Positions 34,450 through 45,744 are shown, numbered from the stretch's first letter. The stretch: 64,000 nucleotides of DNA from Dicyema japonicum (GCA_011109175.1 RDEW01000018.1:312887-376886); one strand, 5' to 3'. Numbers and translations: made by a program. The notes: a model not told the origin generated them from the sequence alone.

Positions 34450-34975
34450 GACATTGAACAAAAAATTATCGTTCGACTTGTCCCTGTATCTATTGAGCTC
34501 GTAGTGGTCCCGAAACGTGGGAAATATTGTATTTTTTGCAAAGTTGTTTCGTATTGGAATTTTTAAATTCCTTACCATTATCTGTATGGAGAATAATCGG
34601 TGATCTAATTATGGAAAAAAATCCATTCAGGATTCGGCAAATCTTATTTGCAGATTTGCTAAGGCACTTTCTACCAGACCAAAATTTGAAAAAAGAATCA
34701 ATTATATCAATAATCTGTCAATTTTATTGCAAAACAATTACCAAAGAATAATTTTAATTTTTATCGCCTAAAATCGACAAGATCTACAATATATCGGTTT
34801 CTCGGCCCATAAGCAATAATAGGCGTAATTACTGGTTTAATCGCAAGAATTCGTTTAGACTAAAATCGTTAGAATTAATAATTTACTTGACAATAAACAC
34901 ATTTAGATACCACAGTAGTCACTTCACTACGTCTTGCACCATAAATGGTAAGTGACAATAAACTATATAATTTAT
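34450..34975 (-). pseudogene. Retroelement-type integrase core fragment
   Basis: On the minus strand the segment reads from KPVITPIIAYGPRNRYIVDL, through a frame break, to PIILHTDNGKEFKN and QLCKKYNISHVSGPLRAQ. The HTDNGxEFKN...KKYNIxHV...PxxPQSQGxVE pattern is the second catalytic Asp region of rve-type integrases, as in Ty3-like elements and the KRBA2/Ginger lineage. The final QSQG block is destroyed by a stop. No RT or LTRs are nearby, so it is an isolated relic. Confidence 0.6.
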
Positions 34976-35071
34976 CATGTCCAAAGTGATTTAAATTGTG
35001 TTGAGCCTAATTTAAATCAGCAAATATCAAGCTTCAATGTATTTTAGTTTGAATTCAGAGTCATCAATACN

Positions 35072-35150
35072 GTACCACTTTGATTTTGGTAAGTACCACT
35101 TTGATTTTGGTAAGACCCACTTTGCTTTTGGTAAGACCCACTTTAAACCT
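35072..35150. repeat. Short 21-bp minisatellite
   Basis: Three to four copies of ACCACTTTGATTTTGGTAAG (with variants CCCACTTTGCTTTTGG) follow directly after the N at 35071. The sequence before the N and the sequence after the array (35160-35240) are diverged copies of each other. Confidence 0.7.
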
Positions 35151-35401
35151 GAAATGGTATAGACTATGTTGAGCCTAATTTAAATCAACAGATAATACAA
35201 CTTTAATGTATTTTAGTTTGGATTTAGAGTCCTCAATACAAAAGAATCGAAACTCTCGATCATTCTTAGTAATGTAGACCGCGTGGTCCTTGAAAATAAA
35301 AGTTCGAGCATATCGCCTGATATTTTCCCTTTCTCTTCAGTCAATGGATTTATCGAGTTGTCCCGATTCAGTAAATATCTTAATTATTTAAATTGCTTCT
35401 C

Positions 35402-35525
35402 GTGTTATTATTATTATTAACCCCAGACATACCATTGTAAGCCAAGCACAAACAGTCATAACTAACTAATCCAAGGAAGGAACCAAAAGGAGAACATCTG
35501 CTTGTGTCGATGTTTCTCGTGGTCT
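35402..35525 (-). mobile_element. Retroelement 3' end
   Basis: Minus-strand copy of the 672-800 element, ending GGGGTTAATAATAATAATAA. Shared blocks: AACAGTCATAACTAACTAAT and AACATCTGCTTGTG. Confidence 0.55.
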
Positions 35526-36064
35526 AATGGTCTAATTTTTATAATTGACATTTTCATAAAAAACTATAGGTTTTATTTTTTATTATTAATAATTTCTTCC
35601 AATAAAATGTTTTCTGAAAAAAATATTTTTTTCTTATTTTGAGCATTGACCTCGCAGCCATGGACTGTGACATTAATTTTATCGATTTCTAAAATACCGT
35701 ATAGATGGTGGCATTTACGCAGTGTTTTTTTTGGTCCTTGAATTTCCGGCAACATCCTTCCTAGATTATTTAATGTCCTTGGTTCAACTTTCTCAGTTCA
35801 TTATGACTTTTATTACGCATAGTTTTAATTTTTGTAGACAGCAATAGGATAAATAGAGATATATTACATTTATTTGGCTAAATTTTGAGTGTCTATATCT
35901 TTGTTGATCCTACGTGGTTAACCTGGTCAGTTTCCAGATCTTTATTCCCTGGATTCCCTCCATAGCATTCATACAGGAAGCCGAGAGATGGTGTGCCAAA
36001 GGTGTTCTTCAAGGGAGAGTTGATAATTCTTTCAGATATTTGGAGAAAAGTGAAGTATAGCTCA
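35526..36064. other. No gene recognised
   Basis: Contains a minus-strand 60-codon open stretch (35573-35755) without known motifs, and AT-rich DNA. Confidence 0.45.
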
Positions 36065-36165
36065 TGAATTGATTACTGATGACTGCGTCACTCGTAGATG
36101 CTCAGAACCTTCAATCGGATTGAACAACTTAGAGATTCATACCGAGAACCATTTGGATTTTGTTC
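36065..36165 (-). mobile_element. Decayed copy of the tRNA-derived SINE
   Basis: Read against the 5549 SINE in reverse complement, the block ACTGATGACNGCGTCACTCG, then AGATGC..GAACCTTC and GAGATTC, is shared in order. The B box is mutated. It lies just upstream of the DGCR8-like gene. Confidence 0.5.
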
Positions 36166-36266
36166 GGCACTTATGAAACTGAGTCAATATTAATATATGA
36201 AATATAATTAATCTTATAAAGAAATTTAAAAAAAATTAAAATTTAAAAATTATTTTATTTTTATAT

Positions 36267-37331
36267 ATGCAACAATATAAGCATGAAATTACTGAAAATC
36301 CGGATTATCTAACCAAACCTCTTCCAGAAGGTTGGGTCATGAAGATCGACCAGTCGAAAGTCCCCTATTACATACACACCGACACATCCGTCTGCACCCT
36401 ATCCAGACCCTTTCTTTTTGATTCCAATCTTGAATGCCTAAGAACAAGTTCTAAGGTTGCTCAGCAGGATCTCTCTTGCTCCAGCCATGTGAGAAAAAAG
36501 AGTGAACTCCCGTTCGTTTATATATCTGATAATTGCATAAACTTGGCAGTCCCTCTCGGGTAGTCCTATTGAGTCACATTCTAGGGACGGAACCTCAACG
36601 TTCCGGAGAATCACAACGGAAAATAAGTCCCCAGTCAGTGTGATCAATGAACTAGTCCAGAAAGGGTTGGGGTGCCATCCAAAGTACCAAAATCTCTTTT
36701 ACATAGGTTTGAGATCACTGGAAATACTATTGAGGGATACTTTGCTCAGATCACTGTCGGGGATCTGGACGTGAACGGACTCGGCAGAACGAAAAAGATT
36801 GCCAGAAACTCGGCAGCTACGGAATTTCTCAAAAAATTTTGTCCCGACTTGGATATACACGTTTTTGATCCTCAGGAGACTGTAAAAATTGAAATATATT
36901 GTTAGTGGACCATCGAAGATGTGGCGGATGCCCCTAAATCCATAAGACAACAGGATCCTTACGACATACTTGTGCAATTGGTCTCGGCGACGTACCCGGT
37001 ATATGTGAAGACGTGCATGATGTTCGCTGAGGGGAAAACTACGATGAAACTCGGAGACCTCTCCGTGGTAGTGGAATGTTGGGATGAAGAGACTGGGAAG
37101 CAGAGGGCGGCAGAAGATATGCTTTACAGGATATTCCCCGACTGTGAGGACTGGGGATCGGTTGTTGAGAGGGTCAACCAGGAAATACCTCCAATAGGAA
37201 ACAGGAGGGAAATAAATACTCTTGCTTCCAAACAATATTCGTTCCAAGAGAAGAATCCGGTGATTAATCTTTTTTATGAGGACCTGCTGCAACACGCGAT
37301 TTCGAGTTGTCAAAAAGTCGGTAAAATTTGA
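36267..37331 (+). CDS. DGCR8: DGCR8/Pasha-like microprocessor subunit
   Basis: Four exons, with introns of 25, 23 and 24 nt, encode 330 residues; the total is divisible by three. Residues 19-49 form a WW-type segment (LPEGWVMKIDQSKVPYYIHT...SRPF); the second Trp is replaced by Leu. A first dsRBD follows (INELVQKGLGCHPKFEITGN...KKIARNSAATEFLKKFCPD). The second dsRBD is at about 200-270 (DPYDILVQLV, KQRAAEDMLYRIFPDCEDWG). A C-terminal helix (KNPVINLFYEDLLQHA) sits where human DGCR8 has its Drosha-binding tail. DGCR8 binds primary microRNA hairpins as the partner of Drosha in the nucleus. At 330 residues against 773 in human, the N-terminal nuclear-localisation region is absent and the gene is reduced to the RNA-binding core. 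A Cys (LECLRTSSK) lies near where the haem-ligand Cys of vertebrates would be; equivalence is unproven. Confidence 0.85.
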
Positions 37332-37410
37332 CCATTTTATATTAAAATTTATTTGATTATTTTTGAATTTTAATTATTAATTTCACTTGCGAATATTTCC
37401 TTTCCGCATA

Positions 37411-37799
37411 AGAATTAAGTAATGTCGAAACGGTAAGACGTACAATGAAAAAGGGTGAATCTACTTCCCCAAGCCTGCAGTGGAATATTGTAGGATATGT
37501 TCGGTAGGCACAAGCAGATGTTCAGTCTATAGAACCATTGCCTCTAGAATTCAATTCAGTGTTCGGTCTAGGACAGAGGTTCTCAGAAAATAATTCTCGC
37601 GGCANGAATTAAGTAATGTCTCAACGGTAAGACGTACAATGAAAAAGGGTGAATCTACTTCCCCAAGCCTGCAGTGGAATATTGTAGGATGTGTTCGGTA
37701 GGCACAAGCAGATGTTCAGTTTATAGAACCATTGCCTCTAGAATTCAATTCAGTGTTCGGTCTAGGACAGAGGTTTTCAGAAAATGATTCCCGCGGCAA
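37411..37799. repeat. Duplicated flanks of N at 37605
   Basis: GAATTAAGTAATGTC begins both copies (37411-37604 and 37606-37799), which differ at a handful of bases. The sequence includes GGCACAAGCAGATGTTCAGT, also seen in retroelement ends at 780 and 35500, and a hAT-like terminus (CAGAGGTTNTCAGAAAATNA). Confidence 0.75.
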
Positions 37800-38590
37800 A
37801 CTAGTCGTAAAAAAATTAATCCACGGCACACATTAAAAATAAAAAATAAATTTTTTTGCGGATACGTAAAAGTGAGGACAAAAATTGGTAATTTAATGAG
37901 CAAATTTTTATTAATTTTAGACAAATCGTATATATGCCAACAAATGTGCAATTCCGAAATGTCTATAGATTCATCAAGTTGTAATGAAAAACGAGTTTCC
38001 CTAATAGAAAATAAGACATTGTTTTCAATATTCTCCGACAAAGAACAATTCTGACGAGAAACAGTGTTATCTGACAAAGGTATCTTCATTATATATGACC
38101 AAACATAGTCCGAGCAATGATACGACAAGCAGTGATTATCAAGTTTTCACCAATGGTATGAGGTTTCAGTTGCTTTGCTATTAAATCAGAAATCAGATAT
38201 GAACAATTCAATAATTCCGTTGAGTTCACAAAAATATCACTAAACAACATTTGACTGGATCTACAATACATAGTAAAAACTAAATAATACTTGTGTTGTT
38301 TTTTCAAATGCATAAAATAATCTACAGATTTTTTGGAATAGTCCGGATGCTTGGAAGTAAAATGTCTATTTAGTTTTCTAGGAACCATAGCATCATTTGC
38401 CAAAACGTCCATNTAACATTTGACTGGATCTACAATACATAGTAAAAACTAAATAATACTTGTGTTGTTTTTTCAAATGCATAAAATAATCCACAGATTT
38501 TTTGGAATAGTCCGGATGCATGGAAGTAAAATGTCTATTTAGTTTTCTAAGAACCATAGCATCATTTGCCAAAACGTCCATACAAATCTG
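37765..38590 (-). pseudogene. hAT transposase fragment, ZBED5-like
   Basis: The minus strand reads CxxxLANDAMVPRKLNRHFT followed by SKHPDYSKKSVDYF, the end of a BED zinc finger. Then come SYLISDLIAKQLKPHTIGEN and LIITACRIIARTMFG, and after a frame break IPLSDNTVSRQN and RFSLQLDESIDISEL. This order is that of ZBED5-type hAT transposases, with the first catalytic Asp in LDES. The N at 38413 duplicates about 160 bp. CAGAGGTTTTCAGAAAATGA at 37769 is a likely terminal repeat. Degenerate. Confidence 0.7.
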
Positions 38591-38839
38591 GTCTAGGAGT
38601 TAATTTTTTGGTATATCCTAGATTTTCAGGGTATCAAGTGTAGTAGAACCCTAGATTTTTAAGGGTATCAACTGAAATGACTAAAAGAAATACAAAATCG
38701 GCACCCATAATTAAATTTCAATAGAAATATTATCTAGGATTTAATAATTTATAGATCATTCAAATTCTTTATCATAAAATTTCAAAACTGAGATTCATAA
38801 GCATTTTTAGTTAATTTGAGCATTGTCCTTTTAGCAATT

Positions 38840-39780
38840 TACTTATTGGCCCACCGAGTTATATGGAAAGACATGCATTTTCAGAACTTATTACAGATGA
38901 ACATAGTGCATTTCCTGACTCTTGACAGACCTGGAAGAATCCTTATCCTGTTCCTAGAAGTAATGATAACATCATCCGCATAGATCAAAAGTAATGTTTG
39001 TTGGGCGACATCGTCAATTGCGTGACATTGTGAAGGAAAAAATTATATAATTAAGGAAAGAGGAAAGCCCTGTAGAACTTTATTTGAAAGCATTCGTGAT
39101 CTCGACCTGATGTTCGCCAGGCATACACTTTCACGCCGTTCAGATAGGAATTTTTACAAACAAAGATTAAGGTTCTGGTAGATGTTGGAGTCAAAGATTT
39201 TTTTAAGGTGAATCCTTGAGACCGATTCGAACGGCTTATGGATATCGATAAAAATCAACATCGTCGGCATATGAATGAAGCCTTGGGGATTGAAGTGCCC
39301 ATAATAAACTACGATATAGTTGTCAAGTGCGTTCTGGTAGATCCACCAATTCTAAAGCCATGCTGAAAATGGAACCGACTAATCAGGAATAATCATCATA
39401 AGAACTAACTTCTCTAACACCTTGAGGAAGTGCAAGTCAGTGAATTGTATTGTCCAGGTTTTGGAGTGATGGTAATGATTGAATTTTTCTAAATTTTGGG
39501 GAGGGCGTGCGCATTAATAGAGACGTTGATATGTCCGTAAGTATCAGCCTCGCCTGGGTAGTCAAGTGCTTTAGGTGACATGAAGATACTTCAATGTCGA
39601 CATTCATGAGGATAAGTCGAGCTGCAATTGAGAGCGATAACTCAATAGAGAACTGCTCCAATGTTCCGTCGTCCTCACACAAACTCGGGACACAATGAGA
39701 AAAATAGGAATCTTGCAATCGTTGTAGGCATCCTACTAGAGCCACTGTCCAAAATCTTGCTGACTACCAAATAGCCTAGG
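38840..39780 (-). pseudogene. Reverse-transcriptase remnant with intact YADD
   Basis: On the minus strand the order is the linker (39745-39437), then MLIFIDIHKPFESV near 39260, LQGFPLSLI near 39065 and LLLIYADDVIITSRNR near 38990-38940. These are RT catalytic blocks A, B and C. Stops and frameshifts separate them. Confidence 0.6.
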
Positions 39781-40204
39781 AAAAAAGGAGTGGGGATTGA
39801 TTAAGTAAACTTTGTTTCTTGGATTATCACGATGCCCACTTTGTGACACGTCAGCATGCAAATCTAAAAATTTGCTTATAATCTCACTTATGTTCAACTG
39901 GAGAATGACAGGGAGGAAGATAGAAGATGGTTATGTTCTAAATCCTCAGAAAATATTCAGCACACCAATGAGAAGGGAAGCTACTCCATGCAACAATGTG
40001 ACAGGGTGGGGCGTAAATAATTGTTTTTTTCATCCAAAGGGTGGATAAATATGGAAACGCTTCACACAACACTAACACGTAAATTATTTATTTATTAAAA
40101 AAATTTGATTAACCATCAACTCAGTTTTTATATTATTATTATTAATAAGCCAAAAATCAAACTAATTAAAAAAATAATAATAAGAGCTTGAAAAAGACAG
40201 TATT
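39781..40204. other. No gene recognised
   Basis: Spacer with an isolated 78-codon open stretch at 39812 lacking known motifs, then AT-rich DNA before the LINE 5' end. Confidence 0.4.
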
Positions 40205-42985
40205 TGAATTTTAGCGTGGCATAATGCGGTTCACCTGTTGTTGTGGTGGCGCTCAGTGCAAGTTTTGCATGGAATAGAACCGTTCGACTTTCCCTACCTT
40301 TTTGCGATTTTCAGAAGGGTGGCCTACCAACTCCCTCGTTTTCTTTTTACTACTTCTGTCTGGTGATGTAGAACCTAATCCGGGACCCAACTGCACTCTG
40401 ACTATTCTACAATTAAATGTATATGGAATCCGCAATAAAGTGTTGGAACTACGATCCCTATTATCCCATTTGAGAGTTGACATAGCTTTCATCCAAGAAT
40501 CGAAGCTCTCTATAAAGTTCCCAACATCTTGTTTTCCTGGATATTGTGTACTTTGCATTGACCGAACAAGAAGTCTCGGAGGAGGATTATCGACTATCGT
40601 TAATCACTTTTTCTGTATTTTCTCTCTGCGAAGGAGATCTTATTCTGGAACAGATTTCTATTGAAGTTTTCGTTTCTTCGACGAGATGTTTTACATTGTG
40701 TAATGTCTATATCCCGCCTCAGGGGTCATGTACTACTTCCTACACCCACAACCTATTGAGACTGTGTGGATTAAAGGATCTGCTATTATGCGGAGACCTA
40801 AATGCCAAACATCCACTTTGGCTCCGGAAACAATCAGCCGACAGTCGCGGCGAGTACATCCTATCCATACTTAATAATTTGACTATTTTCAATGACCCGG
40901 ACGCTCACACAAGGACCCCATCCCGAAGAAGCGACAGTCCAACATCCCGGACCTGTCCCTCTGCTCTCCTTCTATAGCTGGATGTATTTCATGGAATGTT
41001 CGTTATGGTTTCTCAAGCGACCATAACCCCATTGTGTTGAGACTTAGAAGGCTTATTTGTTCACCGTGTTGTTCTACAAAGTTCAAAATTCTGAAAGCTG
41101 ACGAACTATTTATACCTGTCGCCTCTTACAAGAAGTTCAATCCAAGATTATCATCTTAAATTGTGTCACTCATCAAGAAACGAGAATCGTTGACGAGGAA
41201 AAGAACACAGACCAATAACTCCTTCTACTACATACGTTCACTGAATACCAAATTATTTGAGCTTATCCGAACTAATAACATACTCAAATGGAGCTGCTTA
41301 TTTGAACGACTATATCACAAAAACTTTTGTGCCACATTTTGGAAAACGCTAAGAAAGATCAATAGCCTTTTCAATGAGGAGGACCGCAGAACTGAGGTCG
41401 TTACCCGCACGCAAACTTTCAAACAAGATTATGAAGTACTACGTATCGATCAGCTACAAAAATTTTTCTCGTTTACGCTTGTTGAACGGCGCTGGCCACA
41501 ACAAGAAGCATATTCCACCTTCTTCACCCCCGATGATGTTGACAAGGCTATTAAATTGCTGCGTCCTACTCGTGCTTGTGGTCCCGACGGTATTTGCACT
41601 ATTCACCTCAAACACCTTGGATCTCACGCACGGGCCATACTATCAAGACTGTACAACGGCCTTATCAACTATCATACGCTACCTAATGGATGGAAAAACT
41701 CCCTGATTACGTCAATTCCCTCTTCTTACCGCCCCATCTCAATAACTTGTGCTTTATCAAAAGTACTGGAAAAGCTTGTGTTAATACGCATCTCTCCTGT
41801 TCTACATCTATTAGAGTTTCAACATGGTTTCAGAGCAGACCGTTCTACAACGACTCACTTGGGTTCTATCTCCCAGCTTATTACCGACGGCTTCAGCATG
41901 AGAACACATTCATGGACGGCCTTAGTATCCATTGATATACAGAAGGCCTTTGATTCTGTCCCGAGGAAACTCCAAATGCAAAAGATTTTTAATTCCAATT
42001 TACATCCGAACATCAAGCTATGGCTGGAAAATTTCTTAACTGGGAAGGGTCCGGATTGACAAAACCTTTTCAAAATAAAGACTACTCCCCAATGGGGTCC
42101 CGCAAGGCTCCCTTCTGTCTCCTCTTTTATTTAACTTATTTCTACACGATTTACCTACTACCAATGATCAGGACACTATGTTTTTATCTTATGCATACGA
42201 CTTGATTATCGCTGAAAGGGACAAATCTTCCTCCAGGGCTGTGGTTCAGTCAAATCTAAACCGAATATGTGACTGGCTATCTGCAAACATATTATGTGTG
42301 TGTCAGCATCTAAATCCCAGTTCACCATTTTTACTACTGATAGAAGATTAAAGGATGGACTCGAACTGTTTTTTGGAGATACTTTATATCCCTTCTACGC
42401 GGACCCAGAAGATCCTTGTGGTAGTTTTCGACTCTCTGATGACGTTCTCGAGTCACGTGGAGAAGGTCCTTGTTAAGGGTCTTCGGAAATGGAACATTTA
42501 AAAGCGATCATAAAGAAGAGCCCTTTTCCCCTGCTGCTTGCGTCAACAAGGTCTACCAACAAGTCATCGTTCCTACCATAGAATATGCATGTTCCGCCAG
42601 AAGATTTGCGATTCCCTCTTCGAGTGTGGATTATTTGAACTCCCTCAGACGGATACTTATGCACCACATGGACATCCCCATTGGCGGCCTCGTTTCTGAT
42701 GAGGCGACGTTGAAGAATGGCCAGGGTTTCCTACGTTTCTGCAAGGAACTGGGTAACCCACTCAAGGAAAAGGTGGCCCATGCAAAGAAATTTCGGCCGG
42801 TTATAAAAAAAAGTGCACGCCGATTGAATTCCTTTGCAGAACAAAGAGAAGGCGTTTCCGGAATGCGGTTGGGTCATCAGAAGACCACATGAAGAGAGTT
42901 CGTATGTTGTTGGAGGCTGGGATCACCTAATTAGTTAGTTTTGACTCATCTTTCTTGGTGTTCTTGGAGTTAAATAAATAAAAAG
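40205..42985 (+). mobile_element. LINE with N-terminal 2A-like motif, endonuclease and RT (inactive)
   Basis: Near full length. The 5' UTR block is GGTTCACCTGTTG. ORF start MRFSEGWPTNSLVFFLLLLS leads into DVEPNPGP, then the endonuclease begins (ILQLNVYGIRNK, VDIAFIQESKL, LLCGDLNAKHPLW). The RT spans 41163-42200 with ACGPDGI, SYRPISITCALSKVLEKLV, QHGFRADRSTTTHL, LVSIDIQKAFDSVP and, after a frameshift, NGVPQGSLLSPLLF. The catalytic YADD box reads YAYD (about 42190), so the enzyme could not work. The C-terminal part GFLRFCKELGNPLKEKVAHA, then LLEAGIT and a stop at 42928-42930, is followed by the usual T-rich UTR and AAATAAATAAA tail. Several frameshifts are present. Confidence 0.8.
40365..40388 (+). 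other. 2A-like ribosome-skipping motif
   Basis: GDVEPNPGP follows a hydrophobic leader (LVFFLLLL) at the very start of the LINE protein. DxExNPGP is the canonical 2A core, which makes ribosomes skip the Gly-Pro bond. Such N-terminal 2A sequences are known in several non-LTR retrotransposons, where the leader can double as a signal sequence. Confidence 0.8.
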
Positions 42986-43405
42986 ACAGCTTAGAGAACA
43001 AACTGGTGGCCTAGCTACGATTTATGAACAATTTTTCCGACCAACTATGACGTATGCAAGTTTTTCATGGGCAATGCAGATTTCACGATCCTTTTCATTG
43101 AAACTATGCGCAATCGAGGAGACTGTAATAAGGTTAATTGGACCAAAACACAAAATCCAGGTCGTGGAAAATTTCTCAATCCAATTAAAACGGAAACTCT
43201 TAAAGGAGGATATTTCACCGAGCTTCCCTCTATTCCATACATATCGAAATATCTACAATCATACAGAAATTTTGAGCCGATGTTATGTCCAATGAGAAGA
43301 GCTACTCAGGATTCTCGTCCTTTCCTTTGTCGGTCTAGGATCACTTAGTTAGATGAGAACTTTTATTTTTTTCTCTTTGACCCAGTGATCCTGGGGTAAT
43401 AATGA
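42986..43405 (+). pseudogene. LINE 3' fragment with 9-bp terminal stem
   Basis: Plus-strand sister of the 8605 copy: GLATIYEQFFRPTMTYASFS to CRSRIT, stop at 43346-43348. AGGATCACT (43337-43345) pairs perfectly with AGTGATCCT (43384-43392), then GGGGTAATAATGAAATAA. It is joined directly behind the 2A-type LINE, giving two nested or adjacent insertions. Confidence 0.7.
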
Positions 43406-43419
43406 AATAAACGTGNATG

Positions 43420-43500
43420 CCGAACCTCCATTTTTGAGGAAACCTCTGTTTTTGGGGCATTTTTTTTAAATAGGTGCCCCAAATAGAGGTAATACTGTAT
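43420..43500. repeat. Tigger-like terminal repeat (solo)
   Basis: GAACCTCCATTTTTGAGG, then AACCTCTGTTTTTGGGGC, and AATAGAGGTAATACTGTA. It resembles the GC-rich ends of the 24868-26150 element and the CAGTA ends of pogo-type elements. No second end is visible. Confidence 0.35.
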
Positions 43501-43539
43501 TAATGAACTGAATAATAATTTTATTAAAGAAAATCGACA

Positions 43540-45269
43540 CATTCACTTCAAATAAGATGATTCGACTTCTTCAAAAGACCTTAGAAAATTAAAATTCTAA
43601 AAAGAGTTAAAAAGGAGATTCACATCAAAATAAGATGATTCGACCTCTTCAAGAGATCGGTCTCTTAGAAAATTAACAATTCTAAAAAGAGTTAAAAAAG
43701 TGATTCACATAAAAATCGCATTGACTGAAGCTGGGATTTTCAATATTCCATCACATATTAGATTTTTATTTACATTGATTTTGCCATATTGTAATATATC
43801 AAATCCTCTACAGCTATGGGAGAAGCATAAAGAAATAATATGTGAAGATATATTATACAGGGACACAAAATCAGGTTTTGCAGAGGAAAATTTTAATGAA
43901 GAATAACTAATCATTAATAGATTACTTGAATCAGTGATTGGGAAAAATCTTAATGAGTGCGGGTTTACCGTTAACAGTCAAAATTCTGCGAATAATTTAG
44001 AATGTGAAAATATAACTTAGAAGAACTAAATCAAATAATAGAAAACAGGGAACCGAATTTATTGGAACGTCAATCAAAAATCTATACTGAAATAAACAGA
44101 AATATTGAAGAGAATGATGGTAAGATATATTTTATAGATGCACCAGGAGGTACAGGTAAGACATATTTGTTAAATCTATTGTTAGCAAAGGCTAGATGCA
44201 ATCATAAAATAGCCATAGCAGTTGCATCTACAGGTATTGGGGCTACGCTTTTAGATGGTGGTCGAACATCGCATTCAATGTTCAAACTACCATTTAATCT
44301 AGCAAGAGATATGAACCCAGTTTGCAACATTAAAGGAAATTCACTTATTGGGAAAATTATACGTGATTGCAATCTAATAGTATGGGTACAACTTCCTGAA
44401 GAATTGTGTATAAATGTACACAGTTCAGAAAATTTATTGACTTTTGTGTATCTAGATCTACAGGAAAACTACACGTGTTTCGACTGGCTTCGGAAAAGAG
44501 CTATACTAGCAACACTAAATGATGAAGTACAAAATATTAACTTAGACTTACTTATAAAATTACCCGGGTTGGAACGTATTTATAAATCTGTTGATGTAAT
44601 TATGGATCAAGAATCAGCATGTGAATATCCTGTAGAATTTCTAAATTTTTTAGAACCGTCAGGGATGCCTCATCATACCTAAAATTAAAAGCATTTGTTC
44701 CACTACGAAATCTAGAATCTCCCAGGTTATGTAATGGTACAAGATTGGTAGTAAAAAAATTGATGTCTAATATTGTAGAAGCAACGATATTAACGGGGCG
44801 AAATAAATGAAAAGACGTTTATATTACAAGAATTCCAATAATTTCAGATGAATTACCATTTAGATTTGAGACTACAATTTCGATTGAAATTGAGTTTCGC
44901 AATGACAATCATCAAATCACAGAGACAAACTCTTAATGTAGTAGGTTTATCTTTAGCAAGTGAATGTTTTGCACATGGACAGTTATATGTAGGTTGTTCT
45001 AGAGTAGGTGAACGAGAAAACCTACTCATATACACAAAAGACGGTCGTACAAGCAATGTTGTATATCAACAAGCATTACAATAAAATAATTGATAATTTT
45101 TACTATAACAATCAGTTTTTTTTAAATAAAAAGTTTAATTCGTTAAATATAATTCACTAAGGAAAAAACTGATCTCCGCAAGAGCGAAATGGGAGTGAAC
45201 TCCAAAGGTGTTGACGACAGCTGTCCGCAGGACCTAGCTCGCTGTGAGCGAAGCGAGCTGCCGAGCTAG
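43540..45269 (+). mobile_element. Helitron remnant (PIF1-type helicase)
   Basis: A diverged tandem repeat (43540-43700) leads into coding remains. ILPYCNISNPLQLWEKHKEI followed by ICEDILYR is the segment before the helicase. The helicase starts with FIDAPGGTGKTYLLNLLL (Walker A) and IAVASTGIGATLLDGGRTSH. The Walker B-region WDE is lost (LIVWVQ). The C-terminal motif is AMTIIKSQRQTLNVVGLSLA, then HGQLYVGCSRV (45084 end). The element closes with a hairpin and CTAG followed by T at 45266-45270, as expected for Helitrons. The Rep domain is not seen, so this is 5'-truncated or decayed. Confidence 0.75.
45236..45269 (+). other. Helitron 3' hairpin and CTAG end
   Basis: AGCTCGCT (45236-45243) and AGCGAGCT (45252-45259) form an 8-bp stem with an 8-nt loop. 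CTAG follows 6 nt later, with T as the next base. This matches the Helitron CTRR terminus inserted before T. Confidence 0.8.
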
Positions 45270-45744
45270 TAATAAATAATAATAATAAACAATAATGTAT
45301 GTATCCAAAAAAAGTAATAGATAAATAATCTTTTAATTTAATAAGTTATTATTATTTGAAACCAAAGGAGTTCAACATGCCTAGATATTTTCTGCTAAAT
45401 TACACATCCTCATGATAGGGGGTCGATATGAACAAATAGAGTAAAAGGATGAAACAACAAATTCTAATTGAGAGATTCCTCTTCAGTTGATCTCTGTTGA
45501 GACGTTCAACTGCTTGATCAAGCAATGTGGATTTTGGTGAAACGATTGAGCATTAGGATTACTATATGAGAACCTTGAACAGCACAATTGCTGATCTTTG
45601 CGATCATGAGACACTCAAGGCGTCATGATGGCCTGCAAGTCTTAGTCCTCCGAAGATTATTTATTAATATAATTGAATATAAATCCTGAATGTCGCTTGA
45701 TGCGTCTGTAACTCTCTACGTGTCCAGTTATAAATTTCTGAATA
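45270..45744. other. No gene recognised upstream of C2CD3-like gene
   Basis: AT-rich at the start, then mixed sequence without long ORFs. May hold the promoter of the next gene, but no specific element is recognisable. Confidence 0.4.

Noticed and set aside
40365-40388. A viral polyprotein, because of the 2A motif
   Set aside because: The sequence continues directly into a LINE endonuclease and RT; no viral proteins are seen.
45236-45269. A rho-independent-type terminator hairpin
   Set aside because: There is no T run, the setting is eukaryotic, and the CTAG end plus upstream helicase explain it as a Helitron terminus.
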